From JBNKLG01 sp050292235 (GTDB taxonomy: Bacteria; Pseudomonadota; Gammaproteobacteria; Chromatiales; Chromatiaceae), in contig JBNKLG010000097.1 of assembly GCA_050292235.1 (NCBI GenBank), forward strand, positions 1 through 9,207: DNA of 9,207 nt. The letters are read 5' to 3'. This document shows positions 1 through 5,725 of the stretch, one piece after another. Positions within the stretch are counted from its first letter, which is position 1, and the number at the start of each line of letters is the position of its first letter. The notes below the pieces were generated by a model. That model was not told the origin of the DNA, did no database searches, and was given only the letters and a program-made list of their open reading frames with translations. The translations under genes were made by a program, and so were the position numbers.

Positions 1-140
1 TTACCAGGACTGTCTTCATACGCAGTGCGGTTGTGGGCGACCATCTTATTGTCAAAGTAAATTAAATCACCCCTCTCTAAACGGAAGCTTAATTTGTATT
101 GGGGATTGTGCAGATAATTATCTAGTGGAAAAAGTGGATA
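1..140 (-). pseudogene. C-terminal remnant of a TauD/TfdA (gamma-butyrobetaine hydroxylase-like) 2-oxoglutarate/Fe(II) dioxygenase, running off the left edge
   Basis: Read on the minus strand, this stretch translates without interruption to the window edge. It contains RLERGDLIYFDNK followed by MVAHNRTAYEDSPG. That pattern (RLxxGDLxxFDNxxVxHxRTAF) is typical of the C-terminal half of TauD/TfdA-family oxygenases related to gamma-butyrobetaine hydroxylase. The His in VAHNR would be the distal histidine of the facial triad that holds iron, and the 2-oxoglutarate-binding Arg should lie just beyond position 1. The frame is closed upstream by an in-frame TGA (141-143), and there is no ATG, GTG or TTG between that stop and the conserved block. 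The N-terminal two thirds of the domain, with the HxD motif, is therefore missing. I infer a 5'-truncated, probably non-functional remnant. An assembly error or an upstream frameshift is the alternative. The family call is fairly secure; the substrate cannot be given. Confidence 0.6.
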
Positions 141-298
141 TCACCAAAAGGGCTGGTTAGGACAAGAGTTTCCTAAATACCCGCCGATTCCGCCTGTGAA
201 CGGGTTATCATATTCAGTTCATCAGCGACCAGGCTGAATCAGGCGGCTCCTCCTGTCATCGGAACAATGGGATCTCGCCTTTTAATCTCAATCCACTT
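141..298. other. Non-coding gap with hairpin and degenerate open frame between the oxygenase remnant and the EVE gene
   Basis: No complete gene is visible here. On the minus strand, in the same frame as the oxygenase remnant, a short open stretch encodes NPFTGGIGGYLGNSC and then PNQPFW before the TGA at 141-143. It has stops on both sides and does not resemble the oxygenase fold. A different frame of the same bases reads RNRRVFRKLLS followed by a stop. The stretch also holds a stem-loop (150-182) and a second, loose inverted repeat, ATTCAG (212-217) with CTGAAT (234-239). It could be debris of a mobile or repeated element that interrupted the oxygenase gene. I cannot assign it to a known element by eye. 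Confidence 0.35.
150..182. repeat. Stem-loop (REP-like hairpin)
   Basis: A perfect 6-bp inverted repeat, TTAGGA (157-162) and TCCTAA (171-176), encloses an 8-base loop. It is flanked by GGG (150-152) and CCC (180-182), which could extend the stem across an asymmetric internal loop. There is no run of T on either side, so a classic intrinsic terminator is unlikely. A palindromic repeat unit or the end of a mobile element is possible; only this single copy is in the window. Confidence 0.4.
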
Positions 299-763
299 TT
301 ATTCCAATCCCAAAATAAACGCCCAGGCTTCGGCGCTGATGGGCATAACTGAAAGTCGATTGCCTTTCCGTAGTAGAGGGCAATCGCTCAGGAGGCCATC
401 GGCATACTGCTTGAGTTCGTGCAGGCTGATGTTGCGTTTTGTGTCGCGCACAAAGGTAACGTCCACCAGATACCAGCGGGGGTTATCCGGATCACTCTTG
501 GGGTCGAAGTATTTGTGATTCGGGTCAAAGGCGGTGAAGTCGGGGTAGCCCTCCCGGCTGATGCGCATGATGCCGACGATACCGGGTTCATCGCAATTGG
601 AGTGATAAAAAAAGACCTGGTCGCCGATTTTCATCTGATCACGCATCATGTTGCGGGCCTGGTAGTTGCGCACCCCATCCCAGGGTTCGGTCTGTTGCGG
701 ACGGGATTTGAGGTTTTCAATGCCAAAGGCGTCGGGTTCGGATTTCATCAGCCAAAAGTTCAT
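299..763 (-). CDS. EVE domain-containing protein (THYN1-like, PUA superfamily)
   Basis: This 154-residue cytoplasmic protein consists of one EVE domain. The family hallmark FWLMKSEPD is at residues 3-11 and WDGVRNYQARN at 28-38, followed by KIGDQVFFYHSN around 45-56 and a GIVGIMRI strand around 61-68. WYLVDV at 97-102 is the usual centre of the second half. Length and start agree with bacterial homologues of the vertebrate thymocyte nuclear protein THYN1. EVE domains share the PUA fold and are thought to bind modified bases in DNA or RNA; a specific ligand for this stand-alone bacterial group is not settled. The ATG has only a weak GGA ribosome binding site about 7 bases upstream. The gene is divergent from the DsrC-like gene, with a 154-base shared upstream region. 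The family assignment is firm; the cellular role is not. Confidence 0.9.
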   Translation of the reverse strand: MNFWLMKSEPDAFGIENLKSRPQQTEPWDGVRNYQARNMMRDQMKIGDQVFFYHSNCDEPGIVGIMRISREGYPDFTAFDPNHKYFDPKSDPDNPRWYLVDVTFVRDTKRNISLHELKQYADGLLSDCPLLRKGNRLSVMPISAEAWAFILGLE

Positions 764-853
764 GGGTGTTCCATATCTGGTTGGAAAGCCTGATTATCCC
801 ATGGTAATTCCTGACTAAAAAACTTGAGTTTTGTCCAGGATCACCTATTTCTT

Positions 854-864
854 ACTGTAACAGT
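854..864. promoter_or_regulatory. Short perfect palindrome ACTGT-A-ACAGT in the divergent intergenic region
   Basis: An 11-base inverted repeat (5-bp arms, one central base) lies 54 bases before the ATG of the DsrC-like gene and about 90 bases before the EVE gene start. It sits where a regulator of either divergent gene could bind. I see no matching known operator and no convincing -35/-10 pair around it, so this is only a candidate site. Confidence 0.25.
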
Positions 865-917
865 CGGTTATTTGCGGGCTGTTAATCCTATATCAGAACC
901 ATTTGAGGGGGTGGACC

Positions 918-1262
918 ATGGCGTCATTGAATCCGTCTTTTAGTGAATTGCGTTTTCAGTTGGATGATCTTGAGGTTTGGAATGAGAAGATTGCTGCACA
1001 AATTGCGGTCCGGGAGGGTATTGAAATGACCGCAGCCCACTGGGAGGTGGTGCATTTTTTACGGACGGAGTGTGAGCGTCATGAGGGCATGTGTAATGCC
1101 CGCAAGATGGTGCGGGGATTGCAGCAGCGCTTCCAGGCCCAGGGAGGCAAGCGCTATCTTTACCAGTTGTTTCCCGGTGGGCCGGTACGTCAGGGGAGTC
1201 GCATAGCGGGTTTGCCTATGCCTGCGGAGACGCTGGATCTGTCGTTTGGGAGTGTCCATTAA
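918..1262 (+). CDS. DsrC/TusE-family protein lacking both catalytic cysteines
   Basis: The 114-residue product shows the DsrC/DsvC/TusE fold signature: LTxEHW-like MTAAHWEVVHFLR (37-49), ARKMVRGLQQ (61-70), YLYQLFPGGPVRQ (80-92) and the C-terminal arm IAGLPMP (96-102). In DsrC the mobile arm carries two cysteines 11 residues apart, and TusE keeps the last one; these carry sulfur as persulfide or trisulfide. Here those positions are Ser94 and Thr105, and a further nine residues (LDLSFGSVH tail) follow where family members normally end. The only cysteines, Cys52 and Cys59, lie in the helical body. It therefore cannot do canonical sulfur relay and resembles the cysteine-less DsrC homologues proposed to act as regulators. 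I chose ATG 918 over an upstream in-frame TTG (903) because AGGGGGTG (906-913) sits 4 bases before it. The gene stands alone, convergent with rsgA. Confidence 0.88.
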   Translation: MASLNPSFSELRFQLDDLEVWNEKIAAQIAVREGIEMTAAHWEVVHFLRTECERHEGMCNARKMVRGLQQRFQAQGGKRYLYQLFPGGPVRQGSRIAGLPMPAETLDLSFGSVH

Positions 1263-1306
1263 AATCTCTAACCTCGCATACTGAATGGAGTTGATATTGG
1301 TTTGGA

Positions 1307-2302
1307 TTACTCCAGGTTGGCTGCCATGTGCCGGAAGGTCTCCAGGCGACGGGGATCGATTTTGCCGCGTTCTACGGCGCTGATGAGAGCGCAGCCGGGT
1401 TCCTGGTCGTGGCGGCAGTTGCTGAATTGGCAGTGACCGAGCCAGGGCTGGAACTCTCGGTAGCCCTGTTCCAGTCCGGCGCGGTTTTTGACCAGGGGCC
1501 GAAAGCTGCGAACACCGGGGGAGTCGATGAGGTCGCCGCCTTGAGGCAAATGATAGAGGCAGGTGGCGGTGGTGGTGTGACAGCCTTTGCCGGTGGTATC
1601 GGAAAGCTTGCCGGTCTGAATCTTTTGATCGGGCACCAGGGCGGAAACCAGGCTGGATTTGCCCACGCCGGATTGGCCGACCAGGATGCTGGTCTTTTCG
1701 CAGATGTGGCCGATCAAAGGTGAAAGCCCAGGTTTGGTTCGGCAGCTGACGGTAACGAGGGGATAGCCGATGGTCGTGTAGTCGCCAAATTCCTGGGAAA
1801 AGGCTGACATGGCCCGGTCATCCAACAGATCTGCCTTATTCAGGCAGAGGATGGCCTGAAGCCCTATGTGCTCGGCGCTGATCAGGTATTGGTCAATCAG
1901 GTAGCGTTGTGGTGCGGGCTCTGGTGCCAGCACGATGATCAGGGTATCCAGGTTGGCAGCCAGGGGCTTTTCGCTGCCACCAAAGGTTGGGCGTATCAGG
2001 GTACTGGTGCGTGGCAGTAAAGCGCTGACCACACCTTGCCGGTTGCCGCTGGCTTGCCAGAGCACGCGGTCTCCGCATACGAGGTGCCCCAGGTTCTGGC
2101 GAAAACGGCATAGGTGTTGTTGCTCTTCGCTGTCTTCCACCCAGAGGTTGTTGCCGTGACGGGTGAGGATGCGGCCCTGTTGAATGGGGCTCTCTTCATC
2201 AGGGAGCGGATTCTCTTCCCGGCTGGCCGCCTTTTCACGGCGCCGATTTTGAAGTTCTTCGATGCGCCGGCGCTGTTGCTGCGTCAGCCGGCGCTTAGCC
2301 AC
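1307..2302 (-). CDS. rsgA: Ribosome small subunit-dependent GTPase RsgA
   Basis: RsgA is a cytoplasmic GTPase that binds the 30S subunit late in assembly and helps release maturation factors such as RbfA. The 331-residue product has a charged N-terminal tail (1-38), an OB-fold (about 41-105), and a circularly permuted GTPase domain. In that domain G4 (NKAD, 155-158) precedes the P-loop GQSGVGKSS (209-217), then the G2 region GKGCHTTT (238-245) and G3 DSPG (260-263). The C-terminal zinc knuckle is Cys291, Cys296, His298, Cys304. All expected motifs are intact and the length is close to the E. coli enzyme. The start is GTG (2300-2302), because an in-frame TGA lies five codons upstream and no ATG is available. 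The gene follows the cytochrome gene by 12 bases on the same strand, so the two are probably co-transcribed. It is divergent from orn, as often seen in gammaproteobacteria. Confidence 0.96.
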   Translation of the reverse strand: MAKRRLTQQQRRRIEELQNRRREKAASREENPLPDEESPIQQGRILTRHGNNLWVEDSEEQQHLCRFRQNLGHLVCGDRVLWQASGNRQGVVSALLPRTSTLIRPTFGGSEKPLAANLDTLIIVLAPEPAPQRYLIDQYLISAEHIGLQAILCLNKADLLDDRAMSAFSQEFGDYTTIGYPLVTVSCRTKPGLSPLIGHICEKTSILVGQSGVGKSSLVSALVPDQKIQTGKLSDTTGKGCHTTTATCLYHLPQGGDLIDSPGVRSFRPLVKNRAGLEQGYREFQPWLGHCQFSNCRHDQEPGCALISAVERGKIDPRRLETFRHMAANLE

Positions 2303-2314
2303 GGGAACTGCCCA

Positions 2315-2587
2315 TCATTCCTTGGGGAAATGGTAGAAATGGTCGTTGAGATAGTGGGCGACAGCCAGGATATCGTCGTCGAACCAGCGCAGCCCCAGAT
2401 TGGTGTCACAGCGTCTGACCCAGGATTCCAGTTCGGCCATGTTGGAGGCCTTATGTCCGGGTTTGGCCAATGATTTTCCGCTGTGACAACTGACACAATG
2501 TTGTTTGAAGAGGCCTTCAGCGTCAACTTCGGCGCTGACGGGGGAGGTCAGGGACAGTAAAACGATCAGAGGTAAAAGGTTTCTCAT
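2315..2587 (-). CDS. Small periplasmic monohaem c-type cytochrome
   Basis: The 90-residue precursor starts with a Sec signal peptide (MRNLLPLIVLLSL, cleavage probably after SPVSA at residue 19). The mature part, about 71 residues, has one haem-attachment motif Cys31-Val-Ser-Cys34-His35. The C-terminal half reads ESWVRRCDTNLGLRWF and then DDDILAVAHYLNDHFYHF. The only Met after the haem site is Met50, just 15 residues beyond His35, much closer than the axial Met of normal class I cytochromes, so the sixth ligand is uncertain. An extra Cys60 is present. Electron partners are unknown. I chose ATG at 2585-2587; an in-frame TTG two codons earlier (2591-2593) is the alternative. Its stop is 12 bases before the rsgA start, and it diverges from orn across a 92-base region. 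The cytochrome call is firm, the subfamily is not recognised with certainty. Confidence 0.85.
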   Translation of the reverse strand: MRNLLPLIVLLSLTSPVSAEVDAEGLFKQHCVSCHSGKSLAKPGHKASNMAELESWVRRCDTNLGLRWFDDDILAVAHYLNDHFYHFPKE

Positions 2588-2641
2588 GGGCAAGACTCAG
2601 GGTGTTGCGACCACGAAAGGATACAGTGACTCTCTGGGCTC

Positions 2642-2650
2642 TGCTAGAAT
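2642..2650 (+). promoter_or_regulatory. Candidate extended -10 promoter of orn
   Basis: The sequence TGCTAGAAT contains a TAGAAT -10 hexamer (2645-2650) preceded by the TGn extension. No good -35 box is seen at 16-18 bases, which extended -10 promoters tolerate. Transcription would begin near 2657, leaving a leader of about 23 bases before the orn ATG at 2680. This is inferred from consensus only. Confidence 0.45.
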
Positions 2651-2679
2651 TTCGGGAGGAAAACCTGAGTGGAGCGGAT

Positions 2680-3237
2680 ATGGCGGCGAGTAAAGAGAAT
2701 CTGATTTGGATCGATCTGGAGATGACGGGGTTGGATCCCATGAACGATCAGATCATCGAAATTGCCACGCTGGTCACCGATACCCATCTCAATCCTTTGG
2801 CGGAGGGGCCGGTCATTGCTGTCCACCAGCCAGATGAAACCCTTGAGGGCATGGATGAATGGAATACCCGCCAGCATGGCCAATCGGGCCTGATCGAGCG
2901 GGTGCGCCAGAGCCAGTACACCGCAGCACAGGCCGAACAGGAGACATTGGCCTTTTTGCGCCAATATGTCATTGCAGGGGCCTCACCCATGTGTGGCAAC
3001 AGCATCTGCCAGGACCGCCGTTTTATGGCGCGGCTGATGCCTGAGTTGGAGGCCTTCTTCCACTATCGCAATCTGGATGTCAGTGCCTTGAAAGAGCTGG
3101 CCAAACGCTGGGCACCCAAATTGTATCAGGGGTTCAGCAAAGAGTCGTCCCATCTGGCCATGAATGACATCAAGGATTCCATCAGCGAGCTGGCCTACTA
3201 TCGGGAGAATTTCTTGTGTCTCCCTGGGGATGTCTGA
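2680..3237 (+). CDS. orn: Oligoribonuclease
   Basis: Orn is a cytoplasmic 3'-5' exonuclease of the DEDDh class that degrades dinucleotides, including pGpG from cyclic-di-GMP breakdown. The 185-residue product opens with NLIWIDLEMTGLDP, giving Asp12 and Glu14. Asp112 lies in GNSICQDRRFM, and His158 and Asp163 lie in SSHLAMNDIKDS. All five DEDDh residues are in place and the length matches E. coli Orn (about 181). The open frame extends to 2602, but ATG 2680 is preferred: GGAG (2671-2674) sits 5 bases before it, the family N-terminus begins here, and the candidate promoter lies between 2602 and 2680. It converges on the HDOD gene with only 5 bases between stop codons. In E. coli queG directly follows orn; here an HDOD gene lies between them and queG faces the other way. 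Confidence 0.97.
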   Translation: MAASKENLIWIDLEMTGLDPMNDQIIEIATLVTDTHLNPLAEGPVIAVHQPDETLEGMDEWNTRQHGQSGLIERVRQSQYTAAQAEQETLAFLRQYVIAGASPMCGNSICQDRRFMARLMPELEAFFHYRNLDVSALKELAKRWAPKLYQGFSKESSHLAMNDIKDSISELAYYRENFLCLPGDV

Positions 3238-3242
3238 TCGAG

Positions 3243-4685
3243 TTAGTTTACATTTTGCCCCAGAACCAAGCCTGCTTCGGTGGTGAAATGTTTGAAGCTG
3301 TCAAAGCTCTCTTCATCCAGTAGACGATCACTGAGGCTGCGGTCGGCATAGATCAGGCCGATATTCTTCCCTTTAACCACCAGGGTGGCAACGAAAAAGG
3401 GTTTGGTTCCAATGACGCGGGAGATTGCAGGGGTCATGCCTGCTTGCCAGGGGCGATCTGAGGGCTCTACCCAATGAGCACCCTGTTGTTCCAGGACATC
3501 AAAAAAGAGATTGTCCGGATCCATGACGAGGCTGAAATGGAAATTCCGCAGAAAGCTATCGCTATCCGGGCCCAGTGCCAGCTTGCCGACCAAGGCCTTT
3601 CTGTCAACGGAAACCAGGGCCAATAACACACGATCCAGGCCAATGCCGCGATGGATCCCCTCCAGGATCATTTCTGCCACCAGACCAAACCCCGCTTTTT
3701 TTCTGGCGACCTGGGAGAGTTCCCGCAAGACGTGCAACTGAAGCATGGGGTCCGGTTCCGGGTAGCGTTGGACGGTCTCCGTTTCGGGTTCGACCTCGAG
3801 TTTGGATTTGTCCCGGCCTGGGGTGGGGATGGTTTGTGCGGCGGCCTTGGCACCGTAATAACTTGCGATTCGAACGGCCTGCTGAGCGTTGTCGTGCTGC
3901 TGTTGTTCCAGGCTGTCGAGATCCATATTCAGCAGTTTGGCCGTCTTTTCTTGCAACTGTTTGACCTCTTCGGCGTCCCAACCATGGGTCTCGGTCAGTC
4001 GTGCCAGTTCATGGGAGAGGCGGACCAACTGCAAGCGGGGATTGTTGACCTTGCTGTCATCCATGACCTCCAGTAACAATTTGTTGATCCCCCACTCTTT
4101 GACCAGGGCCGTGGTGAGTTCCTGCAAAAGAAATCCCAGTATTTCCAGTTGCGCCTGTTCCGGGGTGTAGCCCGGTTGCTCCAGAAGGTGAGCCACCTCG
4201 TGGGCGGCATCTCCACCAAAGCACCAAAAGGCCATGTCACCAATGTTATGCAGTAGGGTGGCGACAAAGATCTCTTCCGGTGCCGGGTCTTTGGTCTCAA
4301 GGGCCAGTGCTTTGGCCTGTACCGCAGCGTGGATGGCGCGACTCAGCTCCTGGGTCAGCAGGTCTTTGACATCCCCCGAGACCAGGGAGTCCACCAGGGA
4401 GATGGAAAGACAGATGTTGCGGATGTGCTCAAATCCCATGAGTACCACCGCACGGCTGACCGTGCTGATGGGGTTGCGACTGGGGTTGTAGTAGATGGTG
4501 TTGACCAGCTTCAATACGCGGGCGGTCATGCTGGCATCGCGCAGGATAACCTGGGCCAGTTTGGAAGCGGGTGAGGCGCCGTCTTCGGCGACCGAGAGCA
4601 CGGCCTGCACCGTTTTGCCAAAGATGGGCATCTCCTTGTCCTGGATGCGCATCAACCATTGATCCAATGAGGTGCTGCTGTTCAT
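3243..4685 (-). CDS. HDOD domain protein with C-terminal GAF-like domain
   Basis: The N-terminal part (about 15-215) is an HDOD domain: LAQVILRDASMTARVLKLVN (43-62), a typical stretch in which conserved Asp50 precedes a helix; the SRAVVLMGFEHIRN block (77-90); and LLHNIGDMAFW (144-154). The HD-phosphodiesterase Asp is replaced by Asn147, as is common in this non-catalytic family. After a charged, coiled-coil-prone linker (about 238-310), the C-terminal 165 residues (about 315-478) look like a GAF domain, with GIGLDRVLLALVSVDRK (347-363) and GLIYADRS (443-450). HDOD-GAF proteins generally act as signalling or protein-interaction modules, often near cyclic-di-GMP systems; the exact partner is unknown. 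The ATG overlaps the queG stop (ATGA, 4682-4685), so translation is probably coupled. It is the last gene of the minus-strand block. orn, which clears pGpG, is its convergent neighbour, which may be coincidence. Confidence 0.88.
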   Translation of the reverse strand: MNSSTSLDQWLMRIQDKEMPIFGKTVQAVLSVAEDGASPASKLAQVILRDASMTARVLKLVNTIYYNPSRNPISTVSRAVVLMGFEHIRNICLSISLVDSLVSGDVKDLLTQELSRAIHAAVQAKALALETKDPAPEEIFVATLLHNIGDMAFWCFGGDAAHEVAHLLEQPGYTPEQAQLEILGFLLQELTTALVKEWGINKLLLEVMDDSKVNNPRLQLVRLSHELARLTETHGWDAEEVKQLQEKTAKLLNMDLDSLEQQQHDNAQQAVRIASYYGAKAAAQTIPTPGRDKSKLEVEPETETVQRYPEPDPMLQLHVLRELSQVARKKAGFGLVAEMILEGIHRGIGLDRVLLALVSVDRKALVGKLALGPDSDSFLRNFHFSLVMDPDNLFFDVLEQQGAHWVEPSDRPWQAGMTPAISRVIGTKPFFVATLVVKGKNIGLIYADRSLSDRLLDEESFDSFKHFTTEAGLVLGQNVN

Positions 4686-5725
4686 GCGGGTTCCTGGTGG
4701 CGTTGTAGTGCCCAGTCGATGTGTTCGCGAACCATGTCTGAGGCCTGGTTGCGATTGCCGAGCAGGCTGGAGATGACTTTATCCGATGTGGGGGCATTTC
4801 CCAAGGCCACCGCCAGATTACGCTGCCAACGTTGATGGCCAATGCGACGGATGGCTGAGCCCTCAAAGCGATATAAAAAGGTGGGCTCGTCCCAGGCAAA
4901 GAGTTCAAGCAGGCTGGTGTCGTCCAGTCCATGGCGCGGATGGAAATCGGTCTCTGTCGTTTGTGGCGCGAAGCGATTCCACGGACAGACCAGTTGGCAG
5001 TCGTCGCAACCGTAGATGCGGTTGCCAATCAAAGACCTTAAGCTGATTGGAATCGATCCCTTGTGCTCGATGGTGAGATAGGAGATGCAAAGCCTGGCGT
5101 CCAGCTGGTAGGGTGCAACTAGGGCGCCAGTCGGGCAGCTGTCAATGCAGGCTCGGCAACGACCGCAGTGGGTGGGGCTGGAGGCATCTGCTGGCAAAGG
5201 TAGATCGGTATAGAGTTCACCCAGAAAAAACCAGGAGCCATGTTGACGGCTGATGAGGTTGGTGTGCTTGCCAATCCAACCGATGCCTGCCTTTTCCCCT
5301 AAGGGTTTTTCCAGCACCGGTGCCGAGTCAACCAGAGCCCGACAATGAAAAGGGCCGATTTCCGAGCGAATGCGATCTGCCAGACGTTGCAAACGCTGGC
5401 GCATCAGTTTGTGGTAATCCCTGCCCAGGGCATAGCGGGCGATATAGGCGCTATCCGGGTCCGCCAAAACCTCTCTCATGGGGCGAGCAGAGGGTAGGTA
5501 GTTCATGCGGACGCTGATAACCTTCAGTGTGCCGGGGAGCAGGGCCTCGGGTTGAGCCCGCAACTCGCCATGGCGGCTCATGTAATCCATATTGCCATGG
5601 CGGCCTTGAATCAGCCATTGTTTGAGTCTTTCTGCCGCCAGCGTCAAGCCGGTATCAGCGATACCAATACCTTGGAAGCCCAGTTCATGGGCCCAATGCT
5701 TGATGTTGGCGGTCAGCTGATCCAA
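4682..5725 (-). CDS. queG: Epoxyqueuosine reductase QueG
   Basis: QueG performs the last step of queuosine synthesis, reducing epoxyqueuosine at tRNA position 34 using cobalamin and two 4Fe-4S clusters. The 347-residue product matches E. coli QueG along its length: NMDYMSRH (45-52), LLPGTLKVISVRMNYLP (62-78), RYALGRDYHKLMR (97-109) and ALVDSAPVLEK (130-140), which carries the catalytic Asp133. The ferredoxin-like part has Cys187, Cys190, Cys193, Cys197 and a second set Cys213, Cys240, Cys243, Cys247. A HEAT-like C-terminal segment (about 285-345) recognises tRNA in the family; this protein ends shorter than E. coli's. The start is TTG (5723-5725), directly after the parvulin gene's TAA and in the same frame; the protein aligns from there and the next possible start would cut off conserved residues. 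No good ribosome binding site is seen, suggesting reinitiation from the upstream gene. It overlaps the HDOD start by 4 bases. Confidence 0.96.
   Translation of the reverse strand: MDQLTANIKHWAHELGFQGIGIADTGLTLAAERLKQWLIQGRHGNMDYMSRHGELRAQPEALLPGTLKVISVRMNYLPSARPMREVLADPDSAYIARYALGRDYHKLMRQRLQRLADRIRSEIGPFHCRALVDSAPVLEKPLGEKAGIGWIGKHTNLISRQHGSWFFLGELYTDLPLPADASSPTHCGRCRACIDSCPTGALVAPYQLDARLCISYLTIEHKGSIPISLRSLIGNRIYGCDDCQLVCPWNRFAPQTTETDFHPRHGLDDTSLLELFAWDEPTFLYRFEGSAIRRIGHQRWQRNLAVALGNAPTSDKVISSLLGNRNQASDMVREHIDWALQRHQEPA

Noticed and set aside
141..182. Integron attC-like site
   Set aside because: The stem arms do not match the GTTRRRY/RYYYAAC core consensus and no integrase or cassette array is visible.
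419..793. 124-codon plus-strand frame opposite the EVE gene
   Set aside because: Antisense to a well-conserved EVE domain; no ribosome binding site or recognisable motif.
764..917. 6S RNA or tRNA gene between the EVE and DsrC-like genes (the EVE gene is near ssrS in some gammaproteobacteria)
   Set aside because: The gap is too short for 6S RNA, and no cloverleaf or long bulged stem is evident.
1286..1314. Inverted repeat TGGAGT/ACTCCA between the DsrC-like gene and rsgA as a bidirectional terminator
   Set aside because: Only 6 bp with a 17-base loop, no T tract on either side, and one arm lies within the rsgA coding end.
2602..2679. N-terminal extension of Orn from 2602
   Set aside because: The added residues have no counterpart in Orn, ATG 2680 has its own GGAG, and a -10-like element lies inside the extension.
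3224..3263. Inverted repeat CTGGGG/CCCCAG across the orn/HDOD convergent stops as a terminator
   Set aside because: The loop is 28 bases, both arms are inside coding sequence and there is no T tract; chance is likely.
3604..3981. Arg/Gly/Pro-rich minus-strand frame inside the HDOD gene
   Set aside because: Out-of-frame shadow with low-complexity composition and no start signals; the HDOD frame covers it with conserved domains.
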